Below are positions 37,842-45,947 of a stretch of 64,000 nt of DNA, piece after piece (position 1 is the first letter of the stretch; each line of letters begins with the position of its first letter). The stretch spans positions 1-64,000 of the forward strand of contig NZ_CP033069.1 in assembly GCF_003669015.1 (NCBI RefSeq), read 5' to 3'. The notes below the pieces were generated by a model. The model ran no database searches. It saw only the letters and a list, made by a program, of their open reading frames with translations, and was not told where the DNA came from. The position numbers and the translations under genes were made by a program. The stretch is from Acidovorax sp. 1608163. Its GTDB lineage: Bacteria; Pseudomonadota; Gammaproteobacteria; Burkholderiales; Burkholderiaceae_C.

Positions 37842-39157
37842 GCGGCCAGCCTTTGCGGTGCTTGCAGCTGCGGCGCCAGTTGGCGCGCCACGGCCAGGCC
37901 AGACTTGAGGCCGTCTTCATGGAAGCCGTAGCCCGTCCAAGCGCCGCAGAACCAGGTGTTGTGCTGGCCTTGCAGCGCGGGCACTTGCTGCTGCGCGGCA
38001 ATGGCGCCCAGGTCAAACACAGGGTGGGCGTATTCGTACTTGCCCACGATCTGGCGCGGGTTGATGCTGCGCACCGGGTTGAGCGACACCACCACTGGCT
38101 GCGCAAAGGGCACGGGCTGCAGCTGGTTGATGAGGTAGTGCAGGCACACGCTGGTGCTTTCACGGTTGCTATCACGGCCCGTCTGCTGCGCACGCTCGTA
38201 GTTCCAAGCCGCCCAGGCGGCGCGGCGCTGCGGCAGCACCGTGGTGTCGGTGTGCAGCACGGCGCGGTTGGGCTGGTAGCGGATGGCGCCGAGCACGGCG
38301 CGCTCTTGCGGCGTGGGCGCGGCCAGCAGGGCCAGGGATTGGTCAGAGTGCGTGGCCAGCACCACATGGTCGAAGTGCTCGGTACCCTGGTCGGTGACCA
38401 CGCGCACGCCCGCAGTGTCGCGCTCGATGCGGCGCACGGGGGTGTTCAGGCGCTGGTCGGGCACACCGGCCAGAATCTTGTCCACATAGTTGCGTGCACC
38501 GCCGCTCACCGTCCACCACTGCGGGCGGTTGGCTACCTGGATGAGGCCGTGGTTGTGGCAAAAGCGGATCATCGTCGCCACCGGGAATTGCAGCATTTGG
38601 TCTGTCGGGCAGCTCCAGATGCAGCCCAGCATGGGCAAAAAGTACCAGTCGCGGAAGGCATCGCCAAAGCGGTGTTCTTTGAGGAAGTCGCCCAGCGGCT
38701 GCATGAGCGCCTGCTCGGCGTTGGCCTCGGCGATGCGGGTGCACAGCTTGTTAAAGCGCAGCAGGTCGGCCAGCATGCCCCAAAAGCGCGGGTTGAGCAG
38801 GTTGCCGCGTTGGGCAAACACGGTCGAGAGGTTGGTGCCGCTCCACTCCAGCACCTGGCCCCCGCGCGCGCCGGGCACCTGCACCGAGAATGACATGTCT
38901 GACTTGGCCGTGGCCACGCCCAGCTCGGCCAGCAGCGCGATCAGATTCGGATAGGTGCGTTCGTTGAAGACGAGAAAGCCCGTGTCCACGCCGTGCGTGA
39001 CGGGCTGGCCCGCCGCATTGGGCAGGGTCACGTCCACGGTGTGGGTGTGGCCGCCAAAGTAGCTGCCAGCTTCAAACAGGGTGACTTGCGCTTGGTGGCG
39101 CAACTGGTGCGCCACCGAAAGGCCGGCAATGCCGGAGCCGATGATGGCGACTTTCAT
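37838..39157 (-). CDS. FAD-dependent amine-oxidase-like protein, first gene of lipid operon
   Basis: A 439-residue flavoprotein. The Rossmann FAD loop is MKVAIIGSGIAGLSVAHQL followed by LFEAGSYFGGHTHTVDV; a second FAD contact is WFCGAWTGYGFHEDGLKSGL near the C-terminus. The middle contains FLPMLGCIWSCPTDQMLQFP. It belongs to the amine-oxidase/desaturase-like group paired with CFA synthases; in Rhodobacter a related gene is in the RpoE-ChrR singlet-oxygen regulon. It heads the eight-gene minus-strand operon that runs to 31987. Confidence 0.92.
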   Translation of the reverse strand: MKVAIIGSGIAGLSVAHQLRHQAQVTLFEAGSYFGGHTHTVDVTLPNAAGQPVTHGVDTGFLVFNERTYPNLIALLAELGVATAKSDMSFSVQVPGARGGQVLEWSGTNLSTVFAQRGNLLNPRFWGMLADLLRFNKLCTRIAEANAEQALMQPLGDFLKEHRFGDAFRDWYFLPMLGCIWSCPTDQMLQFPVATMIRFCHNHGLIQVANRPQWWTVSGGARNYVDKILAGVPDQRLNTPVRRIERDTAGVRVVTDQGTEHFDHVVLATHSDQSLALLAAPTPQERAVLGAIRYQPNRAVLHTDTTVLPQRRAAWAAWNYERAQQTGRDSNRESTSVCLHYLINQLQPVPFAQPVVVSLNPVRSINPRQIVGKYEYAHPVFDLGAIAAQQQVPALQGQHNTWFCGAWTGYGFHEDGLKSGLAVARQLAPQLQAPQRLAA

Positions 39158-39193
39158 GGTCGACCCCCTCTGGTCGACTCAGCGAATAAAAAA

Positions 39194-39286
39194 GTTGCGA
39201 AGCGTCCCGAAACGAATAAGAGAGGGAGGGAGGAGAAGCGCTCCAGGAGGTCAGTCGGAACCAAGGGACCCGAAAGGCTTCGCAAC
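39194..39286 (-). other. Large inverted repeat in the operon leader
   Basis: GTTGCGAAGC (39194-39203) and GCTTCGCAAC (39277-39286) are exact inverted copies, and inner CGTCCCG / CGGGTCCC stretches can extend the pairing. Transcribed from the candidate ECF promoter, this would form a long stem-loop in the 5' leader. Confidence 0.45.
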
Positions 39287-39325
39287 GTTAAACCGTTCGA
39301 GCGCTCACCGCGCTCTTGCCATGGA

Positions 39326-39353
39326 TAGAGTGGGGACTCGTTCCAGAAGTTCC
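39326..39353 (-). promoter_or_regulatory. Candidate ECF-sigma promoter of the lipid operon
   Basis: On the minus strand GGAACTT, then 15 bases, then ACTCTA resembles the RpoE-type consensus (GGAACTT / GTCTAA). It lies about 170 bases before the FAD gene. A group IV sigma factor was not found in the window, so this is tentative. Confidence 0.4.
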
Positions 39354-39402
39354 AGAGCATATCGCGCATTTTTTTTAAAGAAAAGTAAAGAAAAATTGCC
39401 AT

Positions 39403-40020
39403 TCAGCGGGGGGCTGGGGCCGCCAACTGTTGCTCAATGGCACTGATCAGGCCTTTGCTGTCGGGTGCGGTCATGCTGGAGTAGTTGTCCACCAGCTTGC
39501 CGTCGCGCCCGAGCAGGTATTTGTGGAAGTTCCACTTCGGTGCCGTGCCCGACAGTTGCGCCAGCTGGCGGTACAGCGGCGATGCGTCCGCCCCCTTCAC
39601 GCTGCTCTTGGCGAACATCGGAAACTTCACGCCGAAGGTGTTTTCGCAAAAGTCGGCGATCTCTTGGTTGCTGGCCTTTTCCTGCGCGAAGTCGTTGGAC
39701 GGAAAGCCCAGCACCACCAGCCCCTGGTCCTTGTAGCGGCTGTACAGCGCCTCCAGACCCTTGTATTGCCCCGTAAATCCGCAGTAGCTGGCCGTGTTCA
39801 CCACCAGCACCACCTTGCCCGCGTACTGGCACAGGGACTGGGGCTTCTCGTCTTGCAGGCGCAAATAGGTGTGTTGCAGCGTGGCGGGGCAGGCGCTGCC
39901 CGGGCTGCTGGCAGGGGCATCGGCCGCATGCGCGGGCCGGGGGATGGCAAGGGTCCAGCCTGTGGCGCAGGCGATGGCCAGCGGGGCCAGGATGAAACGG
40001 CGGGCAAAGGCTGCAGGCAT
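39403..40020 (-). CDS. Periplasmic glutathione-peroxidase-family protein
   Basis: A 205-residue peroxidase of the glutathione/thioredoxin peroxidase family. The start at 40020 gives a signal peptide cut after AHA. The catalytic triad is visible: Cys80 in VVNTASYCGFTGQYKG, glutamine replaced by the local context VLGFPSNDFAQEKASNQE, and Trp in APKWNFHKYLLG. It reduces peroxides in the periplasm. The typical family sequence GFPCNQF reads GFPSNDF here, so the usual resolving Cys is absent and Gln is Asp. It is upstream of the lipid operon in the same direction with a 245-base gap. Confidence 0.9.
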   Translation of the reverse strand: MPAAFARRFILAPLAIACATGWTLAIPRPAHAADAPASSPGSACPATLQHTYLRLQDEKPQSLCQYAGKVVLVVNTASYCGFTGQYKGLEALYSRYKDQGLVVLGFPSNDFAQEKASNQEIADFCENTFGVKFPMFAKSSVKGADASPLYRQLAQLSGTAPKWNFHKYLLGRDGKLVDNYSSMTAPDSKGLISAIEQQLAAPAPR

Positions 40021-40188
40021 CGGGCGCTCCCAGGTGGTTTGCTGGCAATTTAACCACTTAATCATATTTTGTCCACATCAGTTTTAATTTGAACTGATTG
40101 GTATACGTGGCGCGCACGCCATTGGATTCAGGAAATCTGTAAGAGGGTGTGAGCGAGGCCCCGGCGCTGTGCGGTGGGCACAAAAAGA

Positions 40189-40229
40189 CGCGCTAGCGCA
40201 ATAGGAATAAGCGCTAGAAGCTATGAAAA
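40189..40229. repeat. Dispersed palindromic repeat, copy 6
   Basis: CGCTAGCGCAATAGG and AATAAGCGCTAGAAGCTATG with an A run align with the reference arms and tail. It lies between the HD-GYP-like gene end and the peroxidase gene start. Confidence 0.75.
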
Positions 40230-40327
40230 AAAGAGCAAAATGCCCTGTGCGGGATCGCCCGTGGGGCGATCCGCTGGCGCCTGCGGTGGCGCGCAGTGAG
40301 CGCCGTGGGGCGCTGCGGTGTGGGGGT

Positions 40328-41539
40328 TTACACCAGCGGCAGCAGCCGTTCCAGCGAGAGCTTCACCCGCACATCCTTGTGGGCCACAGCGCCGGTGATC
40401 TTCCACTGGGCCAGCGAGGTGTCGCGGGGGATGAGTTCGCCCGTGGGCATGCCCAGGCGGTTGGTGACCACGGCCACGCGCGGGGTGGTGGCGCTCACGC
40501 CGCGGCGCAGCACCACGCCCACCTCCTGGCTGGCCAGGCGCACAAAGGCGCCGGGCGGGTACACGCCCAGGCCTTTGACCAGGGCGCCCCCGGCTTCGTC
40601 CACCTTGTTTTCCTCGTCGTAGTAGCTGGCCTGCATGGCGGCCGTGACGGGCATGGGCGAGCGGGCTGCGCGGGGGGCAATGCGTGCGCCGAACACGTCG
40701 GCGCGCTGGATGAGGCGGGCCATTTGCTGGCCCTCGGTCTTTTCGTTGAACGGGCCGGGCTTGCGGTGGTGGTGGTGGCGCACGGCCTCCAGCCACACGG
40801 CATCGCGCACGCCCAGCTCGGCCAGCAGGTCGGCCGAGCGGTTGGCGTGGTCTTCCACGGCGGCAATCTGGCGTGCGGTGAGCGGCTGGGTTTGCTGGGC
40901 CAGCTGGTCCTGCAGCTCGGTCATGGCGATGTTCATGCTCAGGCCCGCAGCGCCCAGCTGGCGCACCTTGGCCGGGGGCCAACGCAGCATTTCGCGGCCC
41001 ACCACCATGCAGATGCAGCTGACCAGCATGGCGTGGGTGCTGCTGTACATGCGGGTTTCCTGGGCCGACAAGAAGATCAGCGCCAGCAGCGTGGCGTCGG
41101 GGGCCTGCTCGCAGCGACGCGACAGGTCCTCGTGCAGCTGCAAAAACCGCTCGCGGAAATCAAACGCCTTGGGCGCGCGCAGCACCTGCGTCATGCGCAG
41201 CTGCAGCTCCGACCAGTCCAGCGGGCCGCGCTCTTCTCGGTTGCGGGCGGGAGGCGGTGCGGCGGCGGGGCCGCTCATCTTCACGGCGGCCAACTCGCCC
41301 AGGGAGGTCTCCGACATCAGCATCTGCTGCAGCCGGCCTACGTAGGCGCGGTAGCTTTCGCCAGATTCGTCCACGTCCACGCACAGCTGGATGCCCCGCC
41401 CCGTGATTTCAGACAACTCGCTGGCGTTGCGCACCACAAAGCCCTTTTGGGCCAGCAGCGCGCCATTGGCCGCACGCAGTGCGAACGGCAGCGGTTCACC
41501 GAGCGGGACCGATTCGAAATTGATGGCGACGAGGTTCAT
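40328..41539 (-). CDS. Degenerate HD-GYP-type protein
   Basis: A 403-residue cytoplasmic protein. The N-terminal 70 residues (LRAANGALLAQKGFVVRN) resemble the DUF3391/PilZ-adjacent region seen before HD-GYP domains. The HD-like region has FLSAQETRMYSSTHAMLVSC, VRQLGAAGLSMNIAMTELQD, VEDHANRSADLLAELGV and AVRHHHHRKPG. The place where HD-GYP enzymes carry HDIGK reads SMNIAMT, so the catalytic HD pair is missing, while some outer histidines remain. It is probably a signalling or scaffold relative, not an active c-di-GMP phosphodiesterase. It lies downstream of the RND operon, 77 bases after the pump. Confidence 0.75.
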   Translation of the reverse strand: MNLVAINFESVPLGEPLPFALRAANGALLAQKGFVVRNASELSEITGRGIQLCVDVDESGESYRAYVGRLQQMLMSETSLGELAAVKMSGPAAAPPPARNREERGPLDWSELQLRMTQVLRAPKAFDFRERFLQLHEDLSRRCEQAPDATLLALIFLSAQETRMYSSTHAMLVSCICMVVGREMLRWPPAKVRQLGAAGLSMNIAMTELQDQLAQQTQPLTARQIAAVEDHANRSADLLAELGVRDAVWLEAVRHHHHRKPGPFNEKTEGQQMARLIQRADVFGARIAPRAARSPMPVTAAMQASYYDEENKVDEAGGALVKGLGVYPPGAFVRLASQEVGVVLRRGVSATTPRVAVVTNRLGMPTGELIPRDTSLAQWKITGAVAHKDVRVKLSLERLLPLV

Positions 41540-41616
41540 AGGCTGGGGCCATTATCCAGACAACGGACCCCGCCAAAAGCTGGCAAACCCCCGGGCTTGT
41601 CCGGTAGTTCGCGGTT

Positions 41617-44600
41617 TCACTGCGTGGACTGGGCTGTGGGAGCGTCGCTGCGCCCTCCTCCGATCAGCCGCCGCCACAGCCGCCCGATCTTCAGCCCCAG
41701 GTCATCCACCCCCGTGAACACCGCCGGAATGACCAGCAGGCTCAGGAAGGTCGAGGTGATGAGCCCGCCAATCACCGCCACCGCCATGGGCGAGCGGAAG
41801 CTGCCGTCCGCCGCGCCCAGCCCCAGGGCAATGGGCATCATGCCCGCGCCCATGGCCAGCGTGGTCATGATGATGGGGCGTGCGCGCTTGTGGCAGGCGT
41901 CGATCAGCGCTTCAAAGCGCGTCATGCCGTGCTCGCGCCGCGCCAAGATGGCGTATTCCACCAGCAAGATGGAGTTCTTGGTGGCAATGCCCATGAGCAT
42001 GATCAGCCCGATGAGCGAGGGCATCGAGAAGCTCTTTTGCGCAATCAGCAGGCCCACAAACGCCCCGCCCAACGACAGCGGCAGCGCCACCAGGATGGTG
42101 GCCGGGTGCAGGAAGTCCTTGAACAGCAGCACCAGCACGATGTAGATGCACAGCACGCCCGTGAGCATGGCCAGGCCAAAGCTGGCAAACAGCTCGCCCA
42201 TCATCTCGGCGTCGCCAATGGTGATCTGGCGCACGCCGGGTGGCAGGTTGGTGATGGACGGCAGCGCGGCCACGGCCTGCGTCACATCGCCCAGCGGCTG
42301 ACCCGACAGCTCGATCTCGAAGTTGACGTTGCGGGCGCGGTCGTAGCGGTCCACCACGGCGGGGCCGCCGCTGAACTCCAGCGTGGCCACCTGCCCCAGC
42401 AGCACCGGGCCCTTGGCGCCGGGCACGGGCAGGCGCTCCAGCACCGACAGGTCCTTGCGCGCATCGTCTTGCAGCTTGACGACGATGGGCACCTGGCGCG
42501 AGGCCAGGTTGAGCTTGGGCAGGGCCGTATCGTAGTCGCCCACGGTGGCAATGCGCAGGGTCTCGGCAATGGCGCTGCTGGTCACGCCCAGGTCGGCGGC
42601 GCGGGCAAAGTCGGGGCGCACGGCGATTTCCGAGCGCACCAGGCTGGCGGTGGACGAGATGCTGCCCAGGCCGGGAATGGTGCGCAGGTCTTTCTCCACC
42701 GCCAGCGCGGCGGTTTGCAGCGCCTGCGGGTCGTCGCCCGTGAGCACCAGCACGTACTTCTCGCCCGAGCCGCCCAGGCCCACCTTGGTGCGCACCCCGG
42801 GCAGGCTCTCCAGCGCCGTGCGGATGTCCGCCTCAATGCCCTGCTTGCGCGGGCGATCGCCGCGCGCATCCAGCGTGATGGTCAGCGTGGCCTTGCGGGT
42901 TTCGGCATTGCCGCCGCCCGCAAATGGGTCCGAGCCCGCCGTGCCGCCGCCGATGGTGGTGTAGACGCTCTTCACATGCGCTACCCCGGCCACGCGCTCT
43001 CGGGCGTCTTCGGCCACAGCGCGGGTCTGGGCCAGCGTGGCGCCAGGGGGCAGTTCCAGGTACACCTGGGTTTGCGAGTTGTCGTCGGGTGGGATGAAGC
43101 CCGTGGGCAGCAGCGGGATGAGCGCGAGCGACCCGGCAAAAAACGCAATCGTGGCGACAAAGGTGATCCAGCGGTGCTTGATGCACCAGGCCGCCCAGCG
43201 CAGGTACACGCCCATCCAGCGCGGGTCGCGGTGCTCGCCCACGATGGGCTTGAGGATGTACGCCGCCATCATGGGCGTGAGCACCCGCGCCACCACCAGG
43301 CTGGCAAACACGGCGAGCGATGCCGTCCAGCCAAACTGCTTGAAGAACTTGCCCGCAATGCCGCTCATGAACGCGGTAGGCAAAAACACCGCAATCAGCG
43401 TGAAGGTGGTGGCCACCACGGCCAGGCCGATCTCGTCGGCCGCCTCCATCGCCGCCTGGTAGGGCGTCTTGCCCATGCGCAGGTGGCGCACGATGTTCTC
43501 GACCTCCACGATGGCGTCGTCCACCAAAATGCCCACCACCAGCGACAGCGCCAGCAGCGAGATCACGTTGATCGAAAAGCCCAGCCACTGCATGCCGATG
43601 AACGCCGGGATGACCGACAGCGGCAGCGCCACGGCCGAGACAAAGGTGGCGCGCCAGTCGCGCAGGAACAGCCACACCACCACCACGGCCAGCAGCGCGC
43701 CTTCGTACAGCAGGTGCATCGATCCATCGTATTCCTCCTGCACCGGGTCCACAAAGTTGAAGGCCTCGGTGATCTCCAGATCGGGGTGCGTGGCCCGCAG
43801 CTCGGCCAGTGCCACCTGCACGGCCGCGCCCACTTCCACTTCGCTGGCGCCCTTGCTGCGCGAGACTTCAAACCCCACCACCGGCTTGCCGTTGAGCAGC
43901 GCCATGGCGCGGGGCTCGGCAATGGTGTCGGTCACGCTGGCCACCTGGTCCAGCCGCACATGGCGGCCGTCAGACAAAGCCAGGGTCAGGCCCGCCAGCT
44001 CTTGCGCCGTCTGCACCGTGGCCAGCGTGCGCACGGGTTGCTCGCTGCCGCCCAGGTCGGTGCGGCCACCGGCGCTTTCGGTTTGCACCAGGCGCAGCTG
44101 GCGCGACACATCGGCCGCCGTGGCGCCCAGCGCCTGCAGCTTGAGCGGGTCCAGCGCCACATGCACCTGGCGGTCCACCCCGCCCACGCGGCTGACGGCG
44201 CCCACGCCGCGCACCGTGAGCAGCTTCTTGGCAATGTCGTTGTCCACAAACCACGACAGCGCCTCGTCGTCCATGCGCGGCGAGGCCACCGTGAACGCCA
44301 GCACCGCCTGTGCGGCCAGGTCCATCTTGGTGACGATGGGGTCGCGCACATCGCCGGGCAGGTCGGCGCGCACGCGCGCCACGGCCGAGCGCACGTCGTC
44401 CAGCGCCTCTTGCGTGGGCTTTTCCAGGCGGAACTCGGCCGTGATGGTGGCGCCACCGTCCTGCACCTTGGTGTAGATGTGCTTGAGGCCCTGCAGCGTG
44501 GCGATGCTGTTTTCGACCTTGCGGGCCACATCGTTTTCCAGCTGCGTGGGCGAGGCGCCGGGCAGGCTCACCGTCACCGAGATGGTGGGCAGGTCCATGT

Positions 44601-44715
44601 CCGGAAAGTTCTGCACCTTCATGGCGTTGAATGCGATCAGGCCGCCGAAGGTCAGCAGCACAAACAGCATCAGCGCCGGTATCGGGTTCTTGATCGACCA
44701 GGTAGAGACATTCAT
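41617..44715 (-). CDS. RND-family efflux pump (HAE-type permease)
   Basis: A 1032-residue proton-driven inner-membrane pump. It opens with MNVSTWSIKNPIPALMLFVL and the porter loop ISVTVSLPGASPTQLENDV. Twelve helices are evident in two halves; the proton-relay aspartates appear in VVGILVDDAIVEVENIVRH and the lysine in MLMGIATKNSILLVEYA. The second porter region (FIPPDDNSQTQVYLELPPGA) and central SGNPF-type insert are present. Full length is normal for AcrB-like pumps. The gene is last of TetR-OMF-adaptor-pump, 11 bases after the adaptor. Substrates are unknown. Confidence 0.95.
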   Translation of the reverse strand: MNVSTWSIKNPIPALMLFVLLTFGGLIAFNAMKVQNFPDMDLPTISVTVSLPGASPTQLENDVARKVENSIATLQGLKHIYTKVQDGGATITAEFRLEKPTQEALDDVRSAVARVRADLPGDVRDPIVTKMDLAAQAVLAFTVASPRMDDEALSWFVDNDIAKKLLTVRGVGAVSRVGGVDRQVHVALDPLKLQALGATAADVSRQLRLVQTESAGGRTDLGGSEQPVRTLATVQTAQELAGLTLALSDGRHVRLDQVASVTDTIAEPRAMALLNGKPVVGFEVSRSKGASEVEVGAAVQVALAELRATHPDLEITEAFNFVDPVQEEYDGSMHLLYEGALLAVVVVWLFLRDWRATFVSAVALPLSVIPAFIGMQWLGFSINVISLLALSLVVGILVDDAIVEVENIVRHLRMGKTPYQAAMEAADEIGLAVVATTFTLIAVFLPTAFMSGIAGKFFKQFGWTASLAVFASLVVARVLTPMMAAYILKPIVGEHRDPRWMGVYLRWAAWCIKHRWITFVATIAFFAGSLALIPLLPTGFIPPDDNSQTQVYLELPPGATLAQTRAVAEDARERVAGVAHVKSVYTTIGGGTAGSDPFAGGGNAETRKATLTITLDARGDRPRKQGIEADIRTALESLPGVRTKVGLGGSGEKYVLVLTGDDPQALQTAALAVEKDLRTIPGLGSISSTASLVRSEIAVRPDFARAADLGVTSSAIAETLRIATVGDYDTALPKLNLASRQVPIVVKLQDDARKDLSVLERLPVPGAKGPVLLGQVATLEFSGGPAVVDRYDRARNVNFEIELSGQPLGDVTQAVAALPSITNLPPGVRQITIGDAEMMGELFASFGLAMLTGVLCIYIVLVLLFKDFLHPATILVALPLSLGGAFVGLLIAQKSFSMPSLIGLIMLMGIATKNSILLVEYAILARREHGMTRFEALIDACHKRARPIIMTTLAMGAGMMPIALGLGAADGSFRSPMAVAVIGGLITSTFLSLLVIPAVFTGVDDLGLKIGRLWRRLIGGGRSDAPTAQSTQ

Positions 44716-44726
44716 GCAAATGCTCC

Positions 44727-45896
44727 TTATTTGGTAGCTGCTTGCGCTTGTGTATTGGGCGCTAGAGCCTGTTTTGGCTTGGAATCTGCGGTGTCGTTGG
44801 CCACGCGCACCACATCGCCATCGTTCAAAAAGCCTGCGCCCCGCACGGCCACGGCGGCGCCCGCGTCCAGCCCGGTGGTGATTTCCACCCGGTCGGCCAC
44901 ACGGCGGCCGGGCTGCACCTTGCGCTGCTGCGCACGCTGCTGGCCGTCCACCACAAACACGTAGAAGAAGCCATCGCGCACCACCACGGCCTCTTGTGGC
45001 ACGGTGAGGGCGCTGCCCTCGCCCAGCGCAAAGTCGCCGTGCGCAAACATCCCGGCGCGGATGTCGGGGTTGGCGGGCAAGTCCACGTAGACCAGTGCGT
45101 TGCGTGTTTGCGTGTCCACGGTGGGGGCCACCATGCGCACCGTGCCCTCCACCGCCGCGCCGCTGGCAGCCGTGACCTGCACCTTGGCGCCCGTGCGGAT
45201 GCGCGCCAGCTCGGCCTGCGTGACCTCGGCGCGCCACTCCAGCCGGCCCTTGCGCACCATACGGAACAGCTCGGTGCCTGACGCCAGCACCGCACCCACG
45301 GTGGCGGTGCGGGCCGAGATCACGCCGCTGTCGGGCGCCAGCACCTGGGTGAATTTCAGCCGCAGCTGCTGTGCGTTGAGCTGTGCGCGGGCCGCCTCCA
45401 CGCGGGCCTTGGCGGTCTGCTCGGCGGTGGTGTATTGCTGGATCTGTTGCTGGCTCAAGGCGCCCGAGGTTTGCAGGCCCCGCGCACGCTCGGCGTTGGC
45501 GGCGGCTTCGGCGGCGTTGGCCTCGGCTTCGAGCACGCTGGCGCGGGCCTGGGCCACATCGGCCTGCACCGTGTCGGCGGCAAAGGTGGCCAGCACCTGG
45601 CCGGCCTTGACCACGTCGCCCACGTTCACGTTCACAGCCGTCAGGCGCAGGCCGTTGCTTTCAGCGCCCACGCTGGCTTCTTGCCAGGCAGCCACGTTGC
45701 CGTTGGCCGACAGGCGCTGGGTCACGCTGGTGCGCTGGGGCTGGGCGGTGGTCACCGTGAGGGCGGGGCGGGGCTGTGCCGCAGCAGGCTTGTCGGCCGC
45801 GCGCGAGGCGCCGGTGTGCAGCAGGGCCGCGCCGCCGGTCAGCACGCACAGGGCCGTCAGGGCCAGGGCGACGGGAGAGAGTTTGAATGCGGGCAT
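44727..45896 (-). CDS. RND efflux periplasmic adaptor (membrane fusion protein)
   Basis: A 389-residue AcrA/MdtA-like adaptor. Start MPAFKLSPVALAL at 45896 gives a signal peptide ending SRAAD. Order of domains: beta-barrel/lipoyl half (WQEASVGAESNGLRL, NVGDVVKAGQVLATF), an alpha-hairpin coiled coil rich in Ala/Glu (SVLEAEANAAEAAANAERA), lipoyl return VLAPDSGVISARTATVG, and membrane-proximal domain. The last ten codons (ALAPNTQAQAATK) are made by a copy of the dispersed palindromic repeat. Confidence 0.92.
   Translation of the reverse strand: MPAFKLSPVALALTALCVLTGGAALLHTGASRAADKPAAAQPRPALTVTTAQPQRTSVTQRLSANGNVAAWQEASVGAESNGLRLTAVNVNVGDVVKAGQVLATFAADTVQADVAQARASVLEAEANAAEAAANAERARGLQTSGALSQQQIQQYTTAEQTAKARVEAARAQLNAQQLRLKFTQVLAPDSGVISARTATVGAVLASGTELFRMVRKGRLEWRAEVTQAELARIRTGAKVQVTAASGAAVEGTVRMVAPTVDTQTRNALVYVDLPANPDIRAGMFAHGDFALGEGSALTVPQEAVVVRDGFFYVFVVDGQQRAQQRKVQPGRRVADRVEITTGLDAGAAVAVRGAGFLNDGDVVRVANDTADSKPKQALAPNTQAQAATK
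44730..44770 (-). repeat. Dispersed palindromic repeat, copy 7, encoding an adaptor C-terminus
   Basis: On the minus strand GGCTCTAGCGCCCAATAC and CAAGCGCAAGCAGCTACC with AAAT align with the reference arms and tail. The stop codon of the adaptor gene lies in the tail. Confidence 0.7.
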
Positions 45897-45947
45897 GGAG
45901 ATCGTCCGTTTCTTCAAAAAAGGGGTGAAGCGCTGGGGCTTTGGTGC

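Noticed and set aside
35688..37931. 747-codon open frame on the plus strand opposite cfa and DUF1365
   Set aside because: Antisense to two confidently assigned genes, low-complexity translation, no start context.
39154..39402. 82-codon minus-strand frame upstream of the FAD gene
   Set aside because: It overlaps the candidate promoter and leader hairpin, has no family features and no ribosome site.
41890..44964. 1024-codon open frame on the plus strand opposite the RND pump
   Set aside because: It mirrors the codon pattern of the pump gene and is rich in His, Gln and Arg with no domain. It is a shadow frame.
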